Assembly: GCA_036384915.1 (NCBI GenBank)
Contig: DASVLJ010000002.1
Coordinates: forward strand, 1 to 57,971
Source of the DNA: PKWO01 sp036384915
GTDB taxonomy: Bacteria; Pseudomonadota; Gammaproteobacteria; Burkholderiales; Burkholderiaceae_D
DNA: 57,971 nt
Direction of reading: 5' to 3'
In this document: in pieces, positions 56,285-57,971 of the stretch
Numbering within the stretch: position 1 is the stretch's first letter
Layout of the letters: each line of letters starts with the position of its first letter
The notes under the pieces: generated by a model
Database searches by the model: none
The model's input: only the letters and a program-made list of their open reading frames with translations
What the model was told of the DNA's origin: nothing
Position numbers and translations under genes: made by a program

Positions 56285-56654
56285 GATCTGGATAATATAT
56301 TCTGTCGCAATTACTTCGTCATTTTGTATCGATCCGTGCCATTTTTTGTCAATTTGACGCTATACGACAAACTTTTTGTATGACAGAGGCTCGATGATAC
56401 CAAATTGACGCCGCATTTGCAGCCGTTTTGAAGAAAAAAGTAATCTATTCAAGCGCTTGCCAAACCTCATGGCAAGTAGAGCAAGCCGGAGCGGCGATTT
56501 CCGCGCCGCTTCCGTGGCGCTTCTGTCGCGCCTTTCGCGGCAAGCTGCCGACCTTGGTGGAATGATAACCCGACGCTGTGGCGAACGCGATATGCCGCCG
56601 GAAGGAAGGCGCGCCCTCTTATGAAGGGCGCCACGAGTCGGAGTCAGGCCCGGA
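56285..56654. other. leuD-leuB intergenic region
   Basis: About 370 bp without a gene. The leuD side has a GCGCCCT/AGGGCGC hairpin (56611-56631) and a CTTGCCA/TGGCAAG hairpin (56456-56476). The leuB side is A+T-rich and contains the leuB promoter and two AAWTTGACGC direct repeats about 50 bp apart. The entericidin-like small gene seen near leuC/leuD in some relatives was not found. Confidence 0.6.
56323..56352 (-). promoter_or_regulatory. Probable leuB promoter
   Basis: Reading leftward: perfect -35 TTGACA, 18-bp spacer, -10 TACAAA. The start of transcription would fall about 30 bp before the leuB ATG. The -35 box is part of a GTCAAATTGAC palindrome, so a regulator could bind over it. Confidence 0.6.
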
Positions 56655-57302
56655 TCAAATGGCGTTGGCCAGCCAAGGTTGTGCAGCCAGATGGCGCTCT
56701 TCGTAGGCGCGGATCTGGTCGGCCTGGCGCAAGGTCAGGCCGATGTCGTCCAGGCCATTGAGCAGGCAATACTTGCGGAAGCTGTCGACCTCGAACGGGT
56801 AAGTCAGCGAACCGTTGCTCGTTCCAACGACCTGGCGCTCCAGGTCCACCGTCAGGCGATAGCCGGGAAAGGCGCGCACTTCGTTAAACAGATGATCGAC
56901 CTGCGTCTCGGTCAGCACGATGGGCAGCAAACCGTTCTTGAAGCAATTATTGAAAAAGATGTCGGCGAAGCTCGGGGCGATAACGGCGCGGAAGCCGTAT
57001 TGGTCAAGCGCCCAGGGTGCGTGTTCGCGCGAAGAGCCGCAGCCGAAGTTCTTGCGCGTCAACAGGATGCTGGCACCCTGGTAGCGCGGCTGGTTCAGCA
57101 CGAAATCGGGATTGAGCGGGCGGCGGCTGTTGTCCTGCCCCGGCTCGCCGTGGTCGAGGTAGCGCCACTCGTCGAACAGGTTGGGGCCGAAGCCGGTGCG
57201 CAGAATCGACTTGAGGAATTGCTTGGGGATAATGGCGTCGGTATCGACGTTGGCGCGATCGAGCGGCGCGACGATGCCTTCATGGATGGTGAACTGTTTC
57301 AT
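56655..57302 (-). CDS. leuD: 3-isopropylmalate dehydratase small subunit
   Basis: The 215-residue small subunit joins LeuC to isomerise isopropylmalate. It shows VAPLDRANVDTDAIIPKQFL near the start and the GSSREHAPWAL loop (FGCGSSREHAPWALDQYGF), which is the family hallmark. Length is standard. It lies 9 bp after the leuC stop, so leuC-leuD are co-transcribed. Confidence 0.97.
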   Translation of the reverse strand: MKQFTIHEGIVAPLDRANVDTDAIIPKQFLKSILRTGFGPNLFDEWRYLDHGEPGQDNSRRPLNPDFVLNQPRYQGASILLTRKNFGCGSSREHAPWALDQYGFRAVIAPSFADIFFNNCFKNGLLPIVLTETQVDHLFNEVRAFPGYRLTVDLERQVVGTSNGSLTYPFEVDSFRKYCLLNGLDDIGLTLRQADQIRAYEERHLAAQPWLANAI

Positions 57303-57311
57303 AGCGCTTAT

Positions 57312-57971
57312 TTACACGGAACGGATGTCGACGAAATGGCCCGCTATGCCGGCGGCGGCGGCCATGGCCGGGCTGACCAGGTGGGTACGCCCGCCCGCCC
57401 CCTGGCGGCCTTCGAAATTGCGGTTCGAAGTGGAGGCGCAACGCTCGCCGGGTTCGAGCCGGTCGGCATTCATGGCCAGGCACATCGAGCAGCCCGGCTC
57501 GCGCCAGTCGAACCCGGCGGCGCGGAAGATCTTGTCGAGGCCTTCGGCTTCCGCCTGTTCCTTGACCAGTCCGGAACCCGGCACGATCATCGCATCGACA
57601 TGCGGGCTGACCGTCTTGCCTTCGACCACCTTGGCGACGGCGCGCAAGTCTTCGATGCGGCCGTTGGTGCAGGAGCCGATGAAGACGCGGTCGAGCGAGA
57701 TATCGGTGATCTTGGTGCCGGGCGTCAGGCCCATGTAGTCCAGCGCGCGCTGCTTGGACGTACGCTTGTTTTCATCGGTGATATCGTCGGGGTTCGGCAC
57801 GATGCCTTGCACGGACACGACATCCTCGGGCGACGAGCCCCAGGAGACGATCGGCGGCAGTTTCGCCGCGTCGAGCACGACCACCTTGTCGAAATGCGCA
57901 CCCTCGTCGGACTGCAGCGTCTTCCAGTATTCGAGTGCCGCATCCCAGGCCGCGCCCTTGGGCGCGCGGGG
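57312..57971 (-). CDS. leuC: 3-isopropylmalate dehydratase large subunit, C-terminal part
   Basis: The C-terminal 219 residues of the aconitase-type large subunit; the 5' part lies beyond the window and the frame is open to the edge. The [4Fe-4S] ligands are visible: one cysteine in FIGSCTNGRIEDL and two in EPGCSMCLAMN. GFDWREPG and ERCASTSNRNFEGRQG are conserved family blocks. Confidence 0.96.
   Translation of the reverse strand, partial: PRAPKGAAWDAALEYWKTLQSDEGAHFDKVVVLDAAKLPPIVSWGSSPEDVVSVQGIVPNPDDITDENKRTSKQRALDYMGLTPGTKITDISLDRVFIGSCTNGRIEDLRAVAKVVEGKTVSPHVDAMIVPGSGLVKEQAEAEGLDKIFRAAGFDWREPGCSMCLAMNADRLEPGERCASTSNRNFEGRQGAGGRTHLVSPAMAAAAGIAGHFVDIRSV

Noticed and set aside
56285..56654. 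Small entericidin-type lipoprotein gene near leuD
   Set aside because: No short frame with a lipobox-like signal peptide is present on either strand in this gap.

Overview
The window looks like chromosomal DNA of a betaproteobacterium of the order Burkholderiales, most probably family Oxalobacteraceae (Herminiimonas, Collimonas or Herbaspirillum-like). The evidence is high G+C coding sequence, a 14-gene nuoA-N operon preceded by tpiA, secG and tRNA-Leu(GAG), and the run leuC-leuD-leuB-asd-fimV-truA-trpF-trpB-trpA. Species cannot be fixed from the sequence alone. Nearly all genes from 25 kb onward lie on the minus strand and are core metabolism. The left 25 kb is a mixed accessory region.

Left to right: (1) 1-2.0 kb, a two-partner secretion pair, with the exoprotein cut by the window edge; (2) 2.6-3.9 kb, a glycosyltransferase broken by a one-base frameshift at a G7 tract; (3) tRNA-Val(GAC) with promoter and terminator; (4) hydroxypyruvate isomerase and a divergent CDF metal exporter; (5) relA, a RidA-family gene and an alpha/beta hydrolase; (6) 9.8-17.6 kb, a divergent cluster built around polyamine enzymes and membrane proteins of unknown function; (7) 17.7-24.3 kb, nitronate monooxygenase-like, Tat-exported intradiol dioxygenase-like, GFA-family, succinyl-CoA:3-ketoacid CoA-transferase, SDR and ETF:ubiquinone oxidoreductase genes; (8) 25-40.5 kb, nudF and the complete complex I operon; (9) 40.6-46.6 kb, tRNA-Leu, secG, tpiA, a quinone oxidoreductase, a second GFA-family gene, pnp and rpsO; (10) 46.6-58 kb, trpA, trpB, trpF, truA, fimV, asd, leuB, leuD and the 3' part of leuC.

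The most interesting part is the 9.8-17.6 kb cluster. One arm, leftward, encodes a DUF350 membrane protein, an SPFH/band-7 protein with a SHOCT tail, a protein with two zinc ribbons and two DUF4178 domains, a 61-residue glycine-rich membrane peptide, and S-adenosylmethionine decarboxylase (SpeD). The other arm, rightward, encodes a spermidine synthase fused to a multi-pass membrane domain, a Tat-exported FAD oxidoreductase whose start overlaps the synthase stop, and a periplasmic solute-binding protein. SpeD makes the aminopropyl donor, the synthase uses it at the membrane, and the flavoenzyme could act on the product in the periplasm. I infer a membrane-linked polyamine system, possibly for envelope stress. 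A 268-bp palindromic element with two internal hairpins sits between the arms.

Other structure: four copies of a dispersed GTAGGTTGG-type palindrome, a long hairpin between scoA and scoB, a 14-bp triple tandem repeat at the ridA/relA junction, intrinsic terminators after tRNA-Val, tRNA-Leu, rpsO, fimV and asd, and good sigma-70-like promoters before both tRNAs, rpsO, nuoA and leuB. No CRISPR array, rRNA, insertion sequence or prophage was seen.
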